Below, one piece after another: positions 14,684-15,323 of a DNA stretch of 15,323 nucleotides. The notes under the pieces are model-generated. The model worked only from the letters and a program-made list of their open reading frames with translations. It had not been told where the DNA came from and searched no databases. The stretch's first letter is position 1. Each line of letters starts with the position of its first letter. Made by a program: the position numbers and the translations under genes. Where the stretch lies: NCBI GenBank assembly GCA_016929365.1, contig JAFGIZ010000123.1:1-15323 (forward strand), read 5' to 3'. The DNA is from Lentisphaerota bacterium (GTDB taxonomy: Bacteria > Verrucomicrobiota > Kiritimatiellia > UBA8416 > JAFGIZ01).

Positions 14684-15323
14684 TCACGCCACCTCCAGGA
14701 CCCGCTTGCCGCGTTCGCCCTCCACGTCCAGGGGGTACGCGCCGCCGAAACAGGCGGTACAGAAATCGTCCGGGTTCTCGAACGGCGACAGCAGGCCGTC
14801 CAGGCTGAGGTAGCCCAGGCTGTCCGCGCCGATAAACGTCCGGATGTCCTCCACGCTGCGCGCGGCGGCCACCAGCTCGTCCCGCGTCGGAAAATCGATT
14901 CCGAAAAAGCAGGGGTGCGCCGTCGGCGGACAGGAAATGCGCACGTGCACCTCCCGCGCCCCGGCGTCGCGCAACCGGGCCACGCGCTGCCGCACGGTCG
15001 TGCCCCGGACGATGGAATCGTCCACCACGACCACGCGCCGGCCCCGCACGACCGCGTCGACCACCGCGAGTTTCATGTCGGCCCCGGCCGTACGCTGGTC
15101 CGCCTCGGGCATGATGAACGTGCGGCCCACGTAATGGTTGCGGATAAAGCCGAAATCGAACATCAGGCCGCTCCGGCGCGCATACCCGATGGCCGCCGAG
15201 TTGCCGCTGTCCGGCACGGGAATCACGACGTCGGCTTCGCAGGGATGCTCCTCGGCCAGGCGTATCCCGTATTGCAGCCGCACCGGGTGAACCGGGTGCC
15301 CGAACACCATGCTGTCGGGGCGC
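14684..15323 (-). CDS. purF: Amidophosphoribosyltransferase, C-terminal part only
   Basis: PurF makes 5-phosphoribosylamine from PRPP and glutamine, the first committed step of purine synthesis. Only the C-terminal ~212 residues are in the window. The frame is open through the right edge, where it reads RPDS before MVFGHP, so the internal ATG at 15310 is not the start. The phosphoribosyltransferase domain shows PVPDSGNSAAIGYA, 'GFIRNHYVGRTFIMP' and the PRPP loop VVVVDDSIVRGTT. Downstream, a Cys in AHPCFFGID and a CTAC pair in DDFCTACFGG match the iron-sulfur ligands of Bacillus-type PurF, so this copy is probably an Fe-S enzyme. The remaining ligand and the N-terminal glutaminase half lie outside the window. 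It is followed after 9 nt by pyrG, so purine and pyrimidine genes are joined in one unit. Confidence 0.95.
   Translation of the reverse strand, partial: RPDSMVFGHPVHPVRLQYGIRLAEEHPCEADVVIPVPDSGNSAAIGYARRSGLMFDFGFIRNHYVGRTFIMPEADQRTAGADMKLAVVDAVVRGRRVVVVDDSIVRGTTVRQRVARLRDAGAREVHVRISCPPTAHPCFFGIDFPTRDELVAAARSVEDIRTFIGADSLGYLSLDGLLSPFENPDDFCTACFGGAYPLDVEGERGKRVLEVA

Noticed and set aside
14684..15310. Complete 208-residue phosphoribosyltransferase starting at ATG 15310
   Set aside because: The frame continues upstream through the window edge with PurF-typical RPDS before the Met, so this is the C-terminal part of a longer purF.

Overview
The window is a GC-rich bacterial chromosome segment with ten protein-coding genes packed almost end to end. 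Eight are complete and one is cut by each window edge. No tRNA, rRNA, CRISPR array, insertion sequence or phage gene is visible. The LPS-kinase-like domains point to a Gram-negative envelope. GC richness, a cytoplasmic-type GH2 enzyme and glycan-modifying genes beside housekeeping genes would fit the Planctomycetes-Verrucomicrobia-Chlamydiae group, for example a Kiritimatiellota-like bacterium. That placement is an inference from style and not a phylogenetic result.

Region 1 (1-5325) is a glycan/envelope module of two divergent units. On the minus strand a very unusual 1052-residue protein joins a glycoside hydrolase family 2 enzyme to two consecutive lipopolysaccharide-kinase-like domains. 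A GT4 glycosyltransferase follows with an ATGA overlap and runs off the left edge. On the plus strand a second GT4 glycosyltransferase starts 64 bp away. The gap holds back-to-back sigma70-like promoters whose -35 boxes sit inside one perfect 15-bp palindrome. Both -10 boxes lie so close to the ATGs that both mRNAs should be leaderless.

Region 2 (5372-8474, plus strand) holds a DUF89 metal-dependent phosphatase-like protein, a small two-helix membrane protein with a zinc-ribbon-like tail (ATGA overlap), a CDP-alcohol phosphatidyltransferase with its own promoter and Shine-Dalgarno, and RmuC (again an ATGA overlap).

Region 3 (8517-15323, minus strand) is a nucleotide-biosynthesis operon read purF-pyrG-carB-carA. 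Every enzyme complex encoded in it uses glutamine as nitrogen donor. carB precedes carA, the reverse of the common order. The pyrG/carB and carB/carA junctions are matching 8-nt overlaps (GTGCCTAA and ATGCCTGA). CarB carries a 42-residue low-complexity tail that reaches into the carA start. The window ends inside purF.

The strongest candidate for something undescribed is the GH2-kinase-kinase fusion with its flanking glycosyltransferases and the palindromic leaderless divergent promoter. A plausible reading is a cytoplasmic glycan-editing and glycan-phosphorylating protein working on a surface polysaccharide or LPS core. The substrate cannot be told from sequence.
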